Shown: positions 42,852-54,078, counted from the stretch's first letter. The stretch is DNA of 64,000 nucleotides from Robertmurraya sp. FSL R5-0851 (GCF_038002965.1 NZ_JBBOOE010000001.1:4693001-4757000); one strand, 5' to 3'. The notes: a model not told the origin generated them from the letters alone. A program made the numbers and translations.

Positions 42852-44327
42852 TTATCTATTTACATAATTTAGTGGGTTTACTAAACTACCATTCTTATAA
42901 ACTTCAAAGTGAAGATGAACACCTGTTGAATCTCCAGTTGAACCCATAACACCAATAGCTGAGCCCTTAACAACCGTTTGACCAACACTTACACTTATAG
43001 AAGCTAAATGTGCATAAACGGTACGCATCCCGTTATTATGATCAATGACAATTTTATTTCCATACCCGGCATCATACCCAGCAGATACGATTGTTCCATT
43101 GTCAGCAGCTTTAATAGTTCCACTACTAGGACGTGCAATATCTATACCTTTATGTTGTTTGCCCCATCTAAAGCCCATTTGGCTGGAAACATAACCGCCA
43201 TTTGCCGGCCACGCAAGGGATCCGTCTCCACGAGATGGAACAACTTTTGTCCCTTTTCTAACAATATAATTAACAGGTTCTTGAAGGATCTTTTCGCTCG
43301 TAACCTCTTGAGCTACACGGATACCATTTTGCTCGGAGACTTTATATGTTACCTCGCGAGCTCCTTCTTTCCCCTCTTGCTCTACTTTTGTATCGCCTTT
43401 ATACATAGCTCCATCTTCTATTACTTCATTAGCAAATGCGATGGTTTCCTTTTTTGCCTCTTCTTTTACAACTACTACTTGTAGAAGGGGTTGGAGGAAG
43501 GTTACATTTAATTCTTGCCCAATCTTTATTACACTATCTTCTGTCATACCCGGGTTAATGGATAATAACTGTGCCATGTCCATTCCATGTGCTGAGGCAA
43601 TTCCACCTAACACATCTCCCTCTTTCACAGAGTATTTCTTTTCTTCTAAAGTACCCTTAGTTAAAAAGGTAACTGCTTCCTCAACAGTTAATATTTTATC
43701 TGGTGTAACTTTCTCTACATTTTGTGAAACTTCTTTTGTGAATGAAACGTCTAATAGACGAACTTCATTTTCCTTTAGCGTAGGTAATACCTCTTCAGGA
43801 GTTGCCTTACGAGTTTCCAACTCTGTTAGTTGCTCCTGTGTAACATACTTTAGCTTTAAAGCATTTAACACCTGGTCCGCCTCAGCTTCACTTTTTAAGT
43901 AAGCTACTGCTTTTCCATCAATGACTAAGGCTGAAGCATTAGCTTGAACGGCCAGTTTACTTTGAATGATTTCTGCAACTTCTTCGTCACTTGTTTTAGC
44001 AGTAGAACCAAACACTTGCTCTGAAACATATGTAAGTTGTGAATCAACGGCTAAATCTAAATTTGTATACGATTGCTTAAACTCTTCTACTTTTTCATCT
44101 AGAATCTCTTGAACCACTTCTTTGTCAGAAACAGTACCAACGTATTCTTTATTCATATATACATAGTATACCGTGCTTAATTTTGAGCCATTAGCAGATG
44201 CTGAACCTACACCAAATGTAAGTGCTCCTAATGCCATTGCTGATATAGCTACCTTTTTTATTGTAGGTTTTAGACTATTAGATGTATTGATCGTTAGTTC
44301 GGAAAGTCTCTTATTGAAAAAACCCAT
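42852..44327 (-). CDS. Secreted M23 peptidoglycan endopeptidase with LysM and G5-like domains
   Basis: This 491-aa exported wall hydrolase has a signal peptide (basic start, then AISAMALGALTFGVGSASA, cleaved near residue 45). A YabE-like helical region is followed by a LysM motif (about 233-277, YSVKEGDVLGGIASAHGMD). A G5-like domain follows (about 285-365, KKETIAFANEVIEDGAMYKG, NYIVRKGTKVVP). The C-terminal M23 peptidase (about 375-491) has zinc ligands in HKGIDIA and HLHFEVY and a catalytic histidine in YAHL. It lies directly upstream of walR on the same strand and is a plausible WalR target. A TGTAAC-N5-TGTATA sequence at 44461-44477 is one base off the WalR box. Confidence 0.92.
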   Translation of the reverse strand: MGFFNKRLSELTINTSNSLKPTIKKVAISAMALGALTFGVGSASANGSKLSTVYYVYMNKEYVGTVSDKEVVQEILDEKVEEFKQSYTNLDLAVDSQLTYVSEQVFGSTAKTSDEEVAEIIQSKLAVQANASALVIDGKAVAYLKSEAEADQVLNALKLKYVTQEQLTELETRKATPEEVLPTLKENEVRLLDVSFTKEVSQNVEKVTPDKILTVEEAVTFLTKGTLEEKKYSVKEGDVLGGIASAHGMDMAQLLSINPGMTEDSVIKIGQELNVTFLQPLLQVVVVKEEAKKETIAFANEVIEDGAMYKGDTKVEQEGKEGAREVTYKVSEQNGIRVAQEVTSEKILQEPVNYIVRKGTKVVPSRGDGSLAWPANGGYVSSQMGFRWGKQHKGIDIARPSSGTIKAADNGTIVSAGYDAGYGNKIVIDHNNGMRTVYAHLASISVSVGQTVVKGSAIGVMGSTGDSTGVHLHFEVYKNGSLVNPLNYVNR

Positions 44328-44660
44328 TCTCTAATCCTCCTAGACTAGCGCAACAAAACACTTTTAGTGCTTTTAACTCTTTTTATTTTTACTTAGTTGC
44401 AAAATAAGCCTTCTTTACTTTACCATAAATAAGCCATCAAGAGTTTACTAGCACTTGATATGTAACATAATTGTATAATTAATGACATTATATTACAAAG
44501 GCTCGTCGAATGAATAGATTGGTAACTTCTGAAGAATTCCTAGCAAAACATTGATATAACAGCGTTTATTAATAGAAACGCTTTCATATTACTATAGATC
44601 ACCGAAATTTATTTCGACAAATTTCTTGGAAGAATTTTACTTGAATATTACATCTCTGTA
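44328..44660. other. Upstream region of the M23 peptidase gene
   Basis: This AT-rich stretch has no gene. It contains a near-WalR box (44461-44477, TGTAAC-N5-TGTATA, one mismatch) and a hairpin GCGTTT/AAACGC at 44567-44584. The promoter of the peptidase gene must lie here but cannot be fixed with confidence. Confidence 0.4.
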
Positions 44661-44665
44661 ACAAA

Positions 44666-44699
44666 AAAGAGGAATTTGTCATAGGACAAACTCCTCTTT
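44666..44699 (-). terminator. Terminator of the tRNA-Glu/tRNA-Phe transcript
   Basis: On the minus strand AGAGGAGTTTGTC / GACAAATTCCTCT (one mismatch, loop CTAT) is followed by TTTTTT, seven bases after the tRNA-Phe 3' end. Confidence 0.85.
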
Positions 44700-44705
44700 C
44701 ATAGA

Positions 44706-44778
44706 TGGCTCAGGACGGAATCGAACCGCCGACACAAGGATTTTCAGTCCTTTGCTCTACCGACTGAGCTACTGAGCC
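44706..44778 (-). tRNA. tRNA-Phe (anticodon GAA)
   Basis: The 73-base cloverleaf on the minus strand starts GGCTCAGTAGCTCAGTCGG and has anticodon loop CTGAAAA, T-loop GTTCGATTC and acceptor ending CTGAGCC plus discriminator A. CCA is not encoded. It lies downstream of tRNA-Glu, as in the B. subtilis trnY region near purA and walR. Confidence 0.96.
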
Positions 44779-44838
44779 GTATTTATGTATTTATAAAAAT
44801 TCCAACCTCTTGCCTTTGAAGAGATTGGAATAGTGTGA

Positions 44839-44910
44839 TGACCCCTACGGGATTCGAACCCGTGTTACCGCCGTGAAAGGGCGGTGTCTTAACCGCTTGA
44901 CCAAGGGGCC
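44839..44910 (-). tRNA. tRNA-Glu (anticodon TTC)
   Basis: The 72-base cloverleaf on the minus strand starts GGCCCCTTGGTCAAGCGG and has anticodon loop CTTTCAC, T-loop GTTCGAATC and acceptor end AGGGGTC plus A. CCA is not encoded. It is cotranscribed with tRNA-Phe, 60 bases upstream of it. Confidence 0.96.
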
Positions 44911-45015
44911 ATGTGTTAATTCGACATATTATGACGACGTTTTTTATATTAGCATAATAGCTTTATAGATTGCAATATGTATTTTATAAAAAATTTATTT
45001 TTTCCTAAATAAAAT

Positions 45016-45053
45016 ATTCGCCACTACTTTTAGTGGCGAATATTGAAATGAAA
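45016..45053 (-). terminator. Terminator of purA
   Basis: AATATTCGCCACTA / TAGTGGCGAATATT forms a 14-bp perfect stem followed on the minus strand by TTATTTAGG. It starts a few bases after the purA stop. Confidence 0.8.
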
Positions 45054-45057
45054 TGGA

Positions 45058-46392
<1,335 letters not shown>

Positions 46393-46404
46393 TCAAACAA
46401 GATT

Positions 46405-46434
46405 AGTTTACCAATTTGAACAGCTAAAAGTCAA
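46405..46434 (-). promoter_or_regulatory. purA promoter
   Basis: On the minus strand TTGACT (46429-46434) and TAAACT (46405-46410) are spaced by 18 bases, just downstream of the PurR-box-like pair. Confidence 0.5.
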
Positions 46435-46436
46435 CA

Positions 46437-46480
46437 AAACCCGAACGATTTTTGTAAGATTAATATTTTTTGTTCGTAAT
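46437..46480 (-). promoter_or_regulatory. Inverted PurR-box-like pair upstream of purA
   Basis: AACCCGAACGATTTTT (from 46437) and, inverted, AATTACGAACAAAA (complement of about 46467-46480) each carry the CGAAC core of PurR boxes. They face each other about 30 bases apart, centre to centre, upstream of the -35. This matches the arrangement at B. subtilis pur promoters. The exact spacing rule was not verified. Confidence 0.5.
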
Positions 46481-46499
46481 TATTTCTTGTTTCATAGAA

Positions 46500-46534
46500 A
46501 AAAGACTAGCCGGTTTGTAGCTAGTCTTTTATTA
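46500..46534 (-). terminator. Terminator of dnaB
   Basis: On the minus strand AAAGACTAGCTACAAACCGGCTAGTCTT forms a GACTAGC/GCTAGTC stem followed by TTTTC, ten bases after the dnaB stop. Confidence 0.8.
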
Positions 46535-46544
46535 TTCTAATCTA

Positions 46545-47909
46545 TTAAGCTCCAGGTGGAACACCATTATCATCAAAACGCCGCTCCAAGTTAACAAACT
46601 TATTATATTCTTTCACAAAAGCTAATGATACGGTTCCAGTCGGACCATTACGCTGCTTCGCAATAATGATTTCGATAATGTTCTTACTTTCCGATTCACG
46701 ATCATAATAATCATCACGATATAAAAAGGCAATTACATCAGCATCCTGCTCAATACTTCCTGATTCACGGATATCTGACATCATTGGACGCTTATCTTGA
46801 CGCTGCTCTACCCCACGGGAAAGCTGTGATAAGGCAATCACAGGTACTTTCAACTCACGAGCAAGAGCCTTTAAGGAACGGGAGATTTCTGATACTTCTT
46901 GCTGACGGTTCTCGCCAGAACGACCACTTCCTAGAATTAGCTGCAAGTAGTCAATTAGAATCATACCTAGACCATGTTCCTGCTTTAATCGGCGGCATTT
47001 CGAACGAATATCTGTAATTCTTACCCCTGGGGTGTCATCAATAAAGATACCAGCATTCGATAAGCTTCCCATAGCCATCGTTAGCTTACCCCAGTCCTCA
47101 TCTGTTAATGAACCCGTTCTAAGCCTTTGTGCATCAATATTTCCTTCTGCACAAAGCAAACGCATAACAAGCTGTTCAGCGCCCATCTCGAGACTAAAAA
47201 TAGCAATATTCTCACCGGTTTTCGATGCAACGTTTTGCGCAATATTTAAGGCAAAGGCTGTTTTACCAACGGATGGACGTGCTCCTACAATGATTAAATC
47301 ATTCCGTTGAAACCCTGCTGTCATACGGTCGAGCTCTGAGAACCCTGTTGCTAAACCCGTTACTTCACCCACGCGGTTATTCATGATTTCAATATTGTCA
47401 TATGTTCGGACAAGAACGTCCTTTATATTATGAAAAGCACCAGCATTTTTTCGACCGGATACTTCTAAAATACTTTTCTCTGCTTCCCCTAATAACACTT
47501 CAACTTCGTCTTCTCGTGTGTATCCATCCGTTGCAATCGTTGTTGCAGTACGGATCAATCGCCGAAGCAAAGATTTTTCTTCAACGATCTTAGCATAGTA
47601 CTCTATATTGGCAGCTGTCGGGACCGAACCAGCTAATTCACTTAAATAACTAACTCCACCAGTATCTTCAAGAAGCTTTGCAGCTGAAAGCTCTTCTGTC
47701 ACAGTTATTAGATCGACGGCTTTTCCTTTGTCGCTCAGCTGTAACATCATTTGAAAAATTTTCTGATGTGCCGCTCGGTAAAAATCATCAGGTATTAATA
47801 TTTCTGATGCCATTGTAAGAGAAGATGGTTCCAAAAATATCGCACCTAAAACCGCCTGCTCAGCCTCTATATTTTGAGGAGGGAGACGGTCAGCATATAA
47901 ATCATTCAT
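46545..47909 (-). CDS. dnaB: Replicative DNA helicase (dnaC in B. subtilis naming)
   Basis: This 454-aa hexameric helicase unwinds DNA at the replication fork. The N-terminal domain (about 8-110, PPQNIEAEQAVLGAIFL) and the RecA-type motor (about 180-445) are present, with Walker A GARPSVGKTAFALN, Walker B MILIDYLQLI and the arginine-finger region near the end. No intein is inserted. AAGGGAGG lies before ATG 47909. It follows rplI in the conserved rpsF-to-purA order. Confidence 0.97.
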   Translation of the reverse strand: MNDLYADRLPPQNIEAEQAVLGAIFLEPSSLTMASEILIPDDFYRAAHQKIFQMMLQLSDKGKAVDLITVTEELSAAKLLEDTGGVSYLSELAGSVPTAANIEYYAKIVEEKSLLRRLIRTATTIATDGYTREDEVEVLLGEAEKSILEVSGRKNAGAFHNIKDVLVRTYDNIEIMNNRVGEVTGLATGFSELDRMTAGFQRNDLIIVGARPSVGKTAFALNIAQNVASKTGENIAIFSLEMGAEQLVMRLLCAEGNIDAQRLRTGSLTDEDWGKLTMAMGSLSNAGIFIDDTPGVRITDIRSKCRRLKQEHGLGMILIDYLQLILGSGRSGENRQQEVSEISRSLKALARELKVPVIALSQLSRGVEQRQDKRPMMSDIRESGSIEQDADVIAFLYRDDYYDRESESKNIIEIIIAKQRNGPTGTVSLAFVKEYNKFVNLERRFDDNGVPPGA

Positions 47910-48037
47910 TTATAGTAACCTCCCTTTGCTTCTTAGAGGAAATGATGAAAACTAGAAAAAATGTGACCAGTAAAACGGGTCACATTTTGTTAGCTACTCT
48001 ATTTTATCATGAATATACCGAAATGGAACTTCCAAAT

Positions 48038-48487
48038 TTAGTTTACTTCTTTTACGTGTACGTTTAAAGTAGCTTGAACTTCGGTATGAAGCTTTACTGG
48101 TACCTTTGTATAGCCTAAAGCACGGATCGCATCTTCTAGTTCAATTTTACGTTTGTCAATTTTAATATTATGCTTTTTCTGCAACTCTTCTGCGATTTGC
48201 TTACTAGTAATTGAACCAAAAAGTCGTCCACCTTCACCCGCTTTTGCACTTAATTCGACTGTGATTTTTTCAATCGTTTCTTTTAGTTTTTTTGCTTCAG
48301 CAAGCTCTTCAGCAGCTACCTTTTCTTGCTTCTTTTTCTGTCCCTCAAGGGTGCTAACATTTGTTGAATTTGCTTCTACTGCAAGTCCCTGTTTAATCAA
48401 GAAATTTTGTGCATACCCATCGGCAACATTTTTCACTTCACCTTTTTTTCCTTTTCCTTTTACGTCCTTCAAAAAGATTACTTTCAT
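48038..48487 (-). CDS. rplI: Large ribosomal subunit protein bL9
   Basis: This 149-aa protein has the N-terminal rRNA-binding domain ([20 protein letters not shown], then [13 protein letters not shown]), a long charged connecting helix and the C-terminal domain with [16 protein letters not shown]. Its ATG overlaps the gdpP stop by four bases (ATGA), so the two are translationally coupled. Confidence 0.97.
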   Translation of the reverse strand: MKVIFLKDVKGKGKKGEVKNVADGYAQNFLIKQGLAVEANSTNVSTLEGQKKKQEKVAAEELAEAKKLKETIEKITVELSAKAGEGGRLFGSITSKQIAEELQKKHNIKIDKRKIELEDAIRALGYTKVPVKLHTEVQATLNVHVKEVN

Positions 48488-50457
48488 TCTTTCTTTCTCC
48501 CTTCCGTATACTCGTGAATGGCCGTTTGCAGTCTTTCTTCTGCTTCCTCAATCGTTACATCAGTCAGCTGTGTTGCTGCATTTGTTAAATGGCCTCCACC
48601 ACCTAGATTCTCCATAATAATTTGGACGTTTACGTCACCTAACGACCTGGCACTAATTCCAACCGTTTGATCTGATCGCTTCGAAATAACAAATGACGCT
48701 TGAATTCCGTCCATTGTCAGCAGGGTATCTGCCGTTTGTGCAATTAATATTTGGTCGATCATCTGCGTGTTACTTCCCTTTGCAATGGCGATCCCTTTTT
48801 TATAAAAATATACCGTTTCAATCAATTTAGCACGTTTCAAATAAGAATCCACATCTTCTTTTAAAAACTTTTGTACAAGAACCGTATCGGCCCCTTGTCC
48901 TCTTAAATAAGACGCTGCATCAAAGGTTCTAGCTCCCGTTCGAAGAGTAAAGCTTTTGGTATCAACGATAATACCAGCTAAAAGAGCTGTTGCTTCCAGC
49001 ATATCAATCTTTCCCCGTTTTGGCTGATATTCTAATAACTCGGTAACGAGCTCTGCTGTAGAGGACGCATATGGCTCCATATAAACAAGAAGCGGACTTT
49101 GGATGAAATCTTCTCCTCTTCTATGATGATCAATTACCACAACATGATCAATTTTTGATAATAAACGCTCTTCAATAACTAATGATGGTTTATGTGTATC
49201 TACGACCACTAAAAGCGTATCCTCCGTGGCAAGCTCTAGAGCCTGTTCTGGTGTCACAAAACGTTCAAACAATGATTCATGCTTTTTGATTTCCTCTAAC
49301 AATCTTTGAACACCGGTATCAATATCGTTTGGATTTAAGACGATATAAGCATCACGCTCATTCATTTGGGCAACCTTTTGTATACCTATTGAAGCTCCAA
49401 TAGCGTCCATATCCGGACTTTTATGCCCCATAATGATGACCTTGTCGCTTTCTGTAACAAGCTCCTTAAGAGCATGCGAAATGACCCTAGCACGTACTCT
49501 TGTCCGTTTTTCAACAGGATTCGTTTTTCCACCATAAAACTTTACCTTACCATTGGTTAACTTAATCGCCACCTGGTCGCCACCACGACCTAGCGCTAAA
49601 TCAAGACTTGATTGTGCTAACGAGCCTAACTCTGGCAGGGAGGAGACACCAGAACCTACTCCTATACTCAAGGTTAATGGAACATTTTGCTTTGAAGTCG
49701 TTTCTCTCACATCATCAAGGACAGAAAACTTTCCTTTCTCGAGCAATTGCATGATATTTTCATTGAATACAGCAATAAAGCGTTCAGATGTTATTCTTTT
49801 AAGGAACACTCCATTTTCCTGTGCCCACTTATTTAAAATAGATGTAACAAGGCTATTCAAACTACTTCTTGTCTGATCTTCCATCCCTTGCGTTAATTCA
49901 TCATAATTATCTAAGAAAATAATTGCAATGACGGTTCGTTCATCTTCATATAACTTTTCAATTTCTGTTTGTTCCGTTACATCAAAGAAGTACAACAGTC
50001 TTTCCTCAGGACGGTGAATGACTCTAAATTTACGCTCATGAATCGTGATGATTTCGGTTTCAACATCTTGCTTGATTAAAGGAATAAGTGATTCACCCAC
50101 ATCATAGAGCGACCTACCAACCAGTGTATCCTCTTCAAAGCATGAAGCTAAGAACGGGTTCGTCCACTCGATATAGTAGTCATCATTAATTAACATAATA
50201 CCGATTGGCATTTCCATGAGCGCTTCCTCGCCCACTTTTTTTACTCGATAGGACAATGTAGTTATGTATTCTTCCATTTCTTTTCTTTGTTTTCTTTCAA
50301 GCTGAAAGATATAGAAAAAGGGAAGGAATGCTACTATTAATCCGATTAAGCCTAGTAACCAATTGTACATAGCAATTAATCCGAGAAGCACCACTGTTAT
50401 GGCAATTAATGCGTAGATGGGGTAGCGAATCGATCGCTTTTCTAGATAAGAAGGCAT
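48484..50457 (-). CDS. gdpP: Cyclic di-AMP phosphodiesterase
   Basis: This membrane enzyme of about 657 aa degrades c-di-AMP. Two membrane segments (about 10-50) precede a PAS-like domain (about 80-145), a degenerate GGDEF domain (about 170-300, lacking a GGDEF motif) and a DHH-DHHA1 unit with [25 protein letters not shown] and a final GGGGH. ATG 50457 is the likely start, since GGGAGC lies 9 bases upstream; the longer frame to 50472 overlaps it. It corresponds to B. subtilis YybT and keeps its place between yybS and rplI. Confidence 0.96.
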   Translation of the reverse strand: MPSYLEKRSIRYPIYALIAITVVLLGLIAMYNWLLGLIGLIVAFLPFFYIFQLERKQRKEMEEYITTLSYRVKKVGEEALMEMPIGIMLINDDYYIEWTNPFLASCFEEDTLVGRSLYDVGESLIPLIKQDVETEIITIHERKFRVIHRPEERLLYFFDVTEQTEIEKLYEDERTVIAIIFLDNYDELTQGMEDQTRSSLNSLVTSILNKWAQENGVFLKRITSERFIAVFNENIMQLLEKGKFSVLDDVRETTSKQNVPLTLSIGVGSGVSSLPELGSLAQSSLDLALGRGGDQVAIKLTNGKVKFYGGKTNPVEKRTRVRARVISHALKELVTESDKVIIMGHKSPDMDAIGASIGIQKVAQMNERDAYIVLNPNDIDTGVQRLLEEIKKHESLFERFVTPEQALELATEDTLLVVVDTHKPSLVIEERLLSKIDHVVVIDHHRRGEDFIQSPLLVYMEPYASSTAELVTELLEYQPKRGKIDMLEATALLAGIIVDTKSFTLRTGARTFDAASYLRGQGADTVLVQKFLKEDVDSYLKRAKLIETVYFYKKGIAIAKGSNTQMIDQILIAQTADTLLTMDGIQASFVISKRSDQTVGISARSLGDVNVQIIMENLGGGGHLTNAATQLTDVTIEEAEERLQTAIHEYTEGRKKE

Positions 50458-50485
50458 AATTTCAGCTCCCACACAGTAGTGTATT

Positions 50486-51424
50486 TTATTGATTTTTGAT
50501 CCTTTTTCTTAAATCAAAGCCTAAATCAATTATACCTAATATCCGGACAATATAAAGTAATTGTGGAAATAACAAGACTCCAATTGTGAACATTATCGGT
50601 ACTGCCCTAGGAAACTTCTTTGCATGACTAAAGTAATAAATAAAGGCCAAACCTTGTAAAACCATTAACCATTGAAGCAAAAAGGCGATATTTACAATGG
50701 CCATAAAAGCAAAACTTCCCTCTTCAGGGTTAAAAATCATTGAAGCAATGATGGAAAATAAATAGATCCATAAAATACTTTTTGGCAACTGAAGATAGCG
50801 AAATGGTTTCCAGTTAGAAATTTCAACTTGAAAACGTTTTGCTATAGGAAAACTAACTAGTTGAATAAAGAATACGGCAAGAAAGGCAGCCATCACAAAC
50901 AAAGTTGGCTTCAAATACCTTCCCGCCTCTATTCCAGCAAGTAATTCTTCCATCTCCTTCTCATTTGGAGTTTGTCCTAATGATTCCATGATTGATAAGG
51001 AAGATTCTATGGAAGCTTTGGTTGCAGCTATCGTTTCATCAATAAAGTCGATTTGGAAAAAAGCGACTGAAATAGCATAAGTCAACACGACGGTGAATAG
51101 AAACGCTATAGAACCACCAATATAAATCGCTTCCCTGCTTTTCTTCTCTCTAATAAAGTCTCCCATCACTAAGCCTGTTAGACCAAAGGTAATGGCTAAT
51201 GGGATGGCAAATATTGTTCCCACTATTAGTGATAATAAAATAGAGGCTACAAAAAACACTAGCATACTTTTGCGGTCATTTTTATACGCAAAAAGAATAA
51301 AAGGTAATACCAAGAACAAATTGGTAACCATCCCTAATATGGGCATATATGTTGTTAACAAGAGAAGAGCTGCATAAATAGCTAGTAATAAAGCTCCTGT
51401 TGTTAACTGTCGAACATTCTTCAA
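50486..51424 (-). CDS. yybS: DUF2232 integral membrane protein
   Basis: This 312-aa protein has about eight hydrophobic segments and starts RQLTTGALLLAIYAALLLLTTYMP, typical of the YybS/DUF2232 family. It sits 28 bases upstream of gdpP in the same operon, as in B. subtilis. The molecular function is unknown. The fold of the N-terminal half resembles small-molecule (ECF-type) transporter subunits. No soluble domain is present. Confidence 0.88.
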   Translation of the reverse strand: MKNVRQLTTGALLLAIYAALLLLTTYMPILGMVTNLFLVLPFILFAYKNDRKSMLVFFVASILLSLIVGTIFAIPLAITFGLTGLVMGDFIREKKSREAIYIGGSIAFLFTVVLTYAISVAFFQIDFIDETIAATKASIESSLSIMESLGQTPNEKEMEELLAGIEAGRYLKPTLFVMAAFLAVFFIQLVSFPIAKRFQVEISNWKPFRYLQLPKSILWIYLFSIIASMIFNPEEGSFAFMAIVNIAFLLQWLMVLQGLAFIYYFSHAKKFPRAVPIMFTIGVLLFPQLLYIVRILGIIDLGFDLRKRIKNQ

Positions 51425-51515
51425 TCCCTCACCTCATTTAATTGCATCACTTCTATTTTATCTAGTTCTGGAGATGGATTCAACTCATACAGATTCGTCG
51501 TTATAGCTAAATATA

Positions 51516-51543
51516 AAAAAAGACACCACTATGGGTGTCTTTC
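51516..51543 (-). terminator. Terminator of rpsF-ssb-rpsR
   Basis: On the minus strand AAAGACACC / GGTGTCTTT (loop CATAGT) is followed by TTTTT, nine bases after the rpsR stop. Confidence 0.85.
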
Positions 51544-51551
51544 TCCGCTCA

Positions 51552-51797
51552 TTATTCACCAGTAACGTATGGTAGTAATGCCATAGTACGTGAACGCTTG
51601 ATAGCAACTGTTAATTTACGTTGGTATTTAGCGTTTGTACCTGTTACACGACGAGGTAAAATTTTACCACGCTCAGAGATGAATTTCTTAAGAAGATCTA
51701 CATCTTTGTAATCGATATGAGTGATTCCGTTTGCTGTGAAGAAGCAAACTTTACGACGCTTAGCGCGTCCACCTCTACGTCCTCCGCCCATTGCCAT
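51552..51797 (-). CDS. rpsR: Small ribosomal subunit protein bS18
   Basis: This 81-aa ribosomal protein has the typical basic N-terminus ([16 protein letters not shown]), the core [22 protein letters not shown] and [19 protein letters not shown]. It retains a single cysteine in VCFF, the zinc-independent form. It is the third gene of rpsF-ssb-rpsR, with AAAAAGGAGGGAA before the ATG. bS18 and bS6 pair on the ribosome. Confidence 0.97.
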   Translation of the reverse strand: MAMGGGRRGGRAKRRKVCFFTANGITHIDYKDVDLLKKFISERGKILPRRVTGTNAKYQRKLTVAIKRSRTMALLPYVTGE

Positions 51798-51845
51798 GAG
51801 TATTTCCCTCCTTTTTATAATAAAAATCGTATTTTCAAGGATTTT

Positions 51846-52367
51846 TTAGAATGGTAAATCATCATCGGAAATATCGATTTGACCACCGTCATTTGCGAAT
51901 GGGTCTTCATCCATTCTAGTATAACCTTGGTTATTATTGTTGTTGTTTCTATATGGTTGATTCTGATTGTTATTCCCGTATGGTGAAGCTTCTCTTTGAC
52001 CGCCGAAGCCTCCTGCGTTCCCGCCAGGAGCAGAACCACCAGAAGCACCTCTTGGCTCCAAGAATTGAACACTTTCAGCTAATACTTCAGTGACATATAC
52101 TCGCTTACCATCTTGTCCATCATAGCTGCGTGTTTGAACACGACCGTCTACACCAGCAAGACTTCCCTTTTTCAAGAAGTTTGCTACGTTTTCTGCAGGT
52201 TTACGCCAAATCACACAGTTGATGAAATCCGCTTCTCTTTCTCCTTGCTGATTCGTAAACGTACGATTGACAGCAAGCGTAAAAGTAGCGACAGGAACAC
52301 CATTTGGTGTATAGCGTAATTCAGGATCTTTCGTTAATCGACCGACTAGAACAACACGATTCATCAT
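51846..52367 (-). CDS. ssb: Single-stranded DNA-binding protein
   Basis: This 173-aa protein has the OB fold (about 1-105: [51 protein letters not shown]). A glycine/asparagine-rich linker follows, with a run NNNNN, and then the acidic tip ISDDDLPF that recruits partner proteins. ATG 52367, followed by a second ATG, is chosen because AAGGGGGTTGA lies upstream; the frame to 52391 includes that ribosome site. It lies between rpsF and rpsR, as usual in Firmicutes. Confidence 0.96.
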   Translation of the reverse strand: MMNRVVLVGRLTKDPELRYTPNGVPVATFTLAVNRTFTNQQGEREADFINCVIWRKPAENVANFLKKGSLAGVDGRVQTRSYDGQDGKRVYVTEVLAESVQFLEPRGASGGSAPGGNAGGFGGQREASPYGNNNQNQPYRNNNNNNQGYTRMDEDPFANDGGQIDISDDDLPF

Positions 52368-52397
52368 CAGAATCAACCCCCTTTCTTCCACGTCTAA

Positions 52398-52413
52398 TGT
52401 TTCATGTGAAACA
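52398..52413. promoter_or_regulatory. Imperfect parS-like site between rpsF and ssb
   Basis: TGTTTCATGTGAAACA is a near-perfect 16-base palindrome that differs from TGTTTCACGTGAAACA by one base in the core (CATGTG for CACGTG). It lies in the rpsF-ssb gap. Binding may be weaker than at the sites in spo0J and walK. Confidence 0.5.
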
Positions 52414-52439
52414 TCACATTTAGAAGTAATTATCTATTC

Positions 52440-52727
52440 TTATTTCTCGTCTTTAGTAACCATGTGGCGGATAATATCTTCGCTAATTTTTGCTAAGCGA
52501 GAGAATTCTTCCACTGCAGCTGGATTAGAATTAACTTTAAGAATTTGGTAGTAGCCATCACGGAAATCATTGATTTCGTATGCAAGACGACGCTTACCCC
52601 ACTCTTTTGATTCAGTAAGTTCCGCACCATTATCAGTTAAGATTGTGTTAAAACGCTCAACTAAGGCTTTTTTAGCCTCATCTTCAATGTTTGGGCGGAT
52701 GATGTACATAATTTCGTACGCTCTCAT
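52440..52727 (-). CDS. rpsF: Small ribosomal subunit protein bS6
   Basis: This 95-aa ribosomal protein starts [20 protein letters not shown], contains [17 protein letters not shown] and ends at the usual length. ATG 52727 is set by AAGGAGGTGAACG just upstream; the open frame extends further but without a ribosome site. It is the first gene of rpsF-ssb-rpsR. The upstream leader may be the bS6:bS18-binding regulatory RNA. Confidence 0.97.
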   Translation of the reverse strand: MRAYEIMYIIRPNIEDEAKKALVERFNTILTDNGAELTESKEWGKRRLAYEINDFRDGYYQILKVNSNPAAVEEFSRLAKISEDIIRHMVTKDEK

Positions 52728-52732
52728 CACGT

Positions 52733-52790
52733 TCACCTCCTTTTGGTCTAAACGGCCCAATTGGGCAAGGAGCAATATTCATTACTCACA
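52733..52790 (-). promoter_or_regulatory. Possible bS6:bS18 autoregulatory leader
   Basis: On the minus strand the leader reads GCTCCTTGCCCAATTGGGCCG, then TTTAGACCAAAAGGAG (split here for length). CCAATTGG-type pairing, a CCG next to the stem and the partner GCTCCTT for the AAGGAG ribosome site are features of the known rpsF leader motif. This is a motif-level reading only. Confidence 0.4.
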
Positions 52791-52856
52791 AGAAGAAATT
52801 ATACCACAGCAAGAAACGAAACACAAGGTTTGATTAAAGGCACTCTTGGTTTACAG

Positions 52857-53908
52857 TTAAGCATTCTTTTTTAAAGTGACTATTTTCTGCTTAATCGTTC
52901 GTTTACACTCACTGATTAATTCGTTGAAGATGCCTTCCCATGTTTGCTTTAGTGCATATTCTCTTGCGTTTTTCCCCATAATGAGCCTGCTTACTTTATG
53001 ATTGATTAATTGTTCCGTTTCCTTAATAAAATCCTGGTAAACTCCAGCCTCACATATCTTTCCTGTTTTGTTATGCTCTACAATTCCACTTACTCCTCCA
53101 CGATTAGAAACAATGGCAGGAGTTCCGCTTGCCAGCGCCTCTAATACTACGTTCCCAAATGTTTCTGTTTGTGATGGAAAAACGAATAAATCACTCGCTG
53201 CATAACAAGAAGCTAGCTCATTTCCACTTAAGTATCCCGTCATTGTTATATTTTTGTTCTCATTTGATAGACTAGATATCTCCCCAAAACTAGGACCATC
53301 CCCTACAATTAACCAATGGACGCTTTCTTTCCACTTTTCCGAGAAATGTTCAATCATTTTTTGTAATGTAAATAGGTCTTTTTCTGGTGCAAGTCTCCCT
53401 ACGTAAAGGAGAATTATGGGGGATTTTATATTATATTTCTCTCGAATGTTGACCGTTTGGTTAGAAGGTTGAAAAAGAGAGCAGTCTACCCCTCTCGTCC
53501 ATATAGATAGGTTCGTGAAGTCTTTTGTTTGGAGATGCGCTAATGTCTCCTGGGAGGGAACAAAAATTCGTTCTGAGGAAGAATAAAACCATTTTAAATA
53601 TCTCCACAGAATCGGAGATATCCAACTGAGCTTGTAATAATCCAGGTACTGGTCAAAGTGTGTGTGATAAGAAGAAATGATTGGAATATGTAACTTTTTA
53701 GCTGCATGGGAGCCTAGTACTCCCATCGTTAATGGCGTAGCCACGTGGATAAAATCTGGAGAAAAAGCTTGTACTCGTTCAAGGATGGTATTCGGCAGAG
53801 CCAATGCTGTTCGACACTCTGGGTAGATAAAAAAAGGAATGCTCATAAATTGGTGAACATAGGGATAAGGATTACTTCCCTCGAGTTCAGGTGCGAACTA
53901 CCTCTCTA
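52857..53908 (-). pseudogene. GT4-family glycosyltransferase missing its N-terminus
   Basis: The readable frame begins FAPELEGSNPYPYVHQF (from about 53906) and runs to the stop at 52857. It covers most of a GT4 glycosyltransferase: PECRTALALP, IHVATPLTMGVLG, YHTHFDQYLDYY, RGVDCSLFQP, YVGRLAPEKDL, and FVFPSQTETFGNVVLEALASG with the EX7E donor site. Homologues carry about 45-50 more N-terminal residues (a first Rossmann strand with DTFxPxxNGV). Here a TAG lies directly before FAPE, and the upstream DNA is a truncated PAP2 gene, so a deletion has fused the two. An internal ATG 53846 could start a shortened protein, probably inactive. Confidence 0.82.
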
Positions 53909-54078
53909 AGCTCTAACGGACCAAACAACCAAACGAATAAAGGTATTCCAATAGAGCAAAGAGCCCCTCCTAAATGAGTAACCCATCTAAAGATTTGAAT
54001 AAGGAATAACGGTTGCTTGTTTAATAAGTAGAATATGATTTCATCTGATTTTACAATCCAATCCATTGTTCGCTTCAC
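53887..54078 (-). pseudogene. PAP2-type phosphatase, N-terminal fragment
   Basis: A GTG start at 54078 with AAGGAGGGTG upstream opens a frame of 63 aa: MDWIVKSDEIIFYLLNKQ, then FRWVTHLGGALCSIG and LFVWLFGPLELRE. This looks like the first about 58 residues of a membrane PAP2-family phosphatase. The catalytic motifs (KX6RP, PSGH, SRX5HX3D) would lie further on and are absent. The frame breaks into the glycosyltransferase sequence near 53905 and stops at 53887. The family call rests on this short stretch and is moderately secure. Confidence 0.6.

Noticed and set aside
44560..44590. A cre site upstream of the M23 peptidase gene
   Set aside because: ATGAAAGCGTTTCTA on the minus strand fits the first half of cre but misses two key positions in the second half, and catabolite control of a wall hydrolase was not otherwise suggested.
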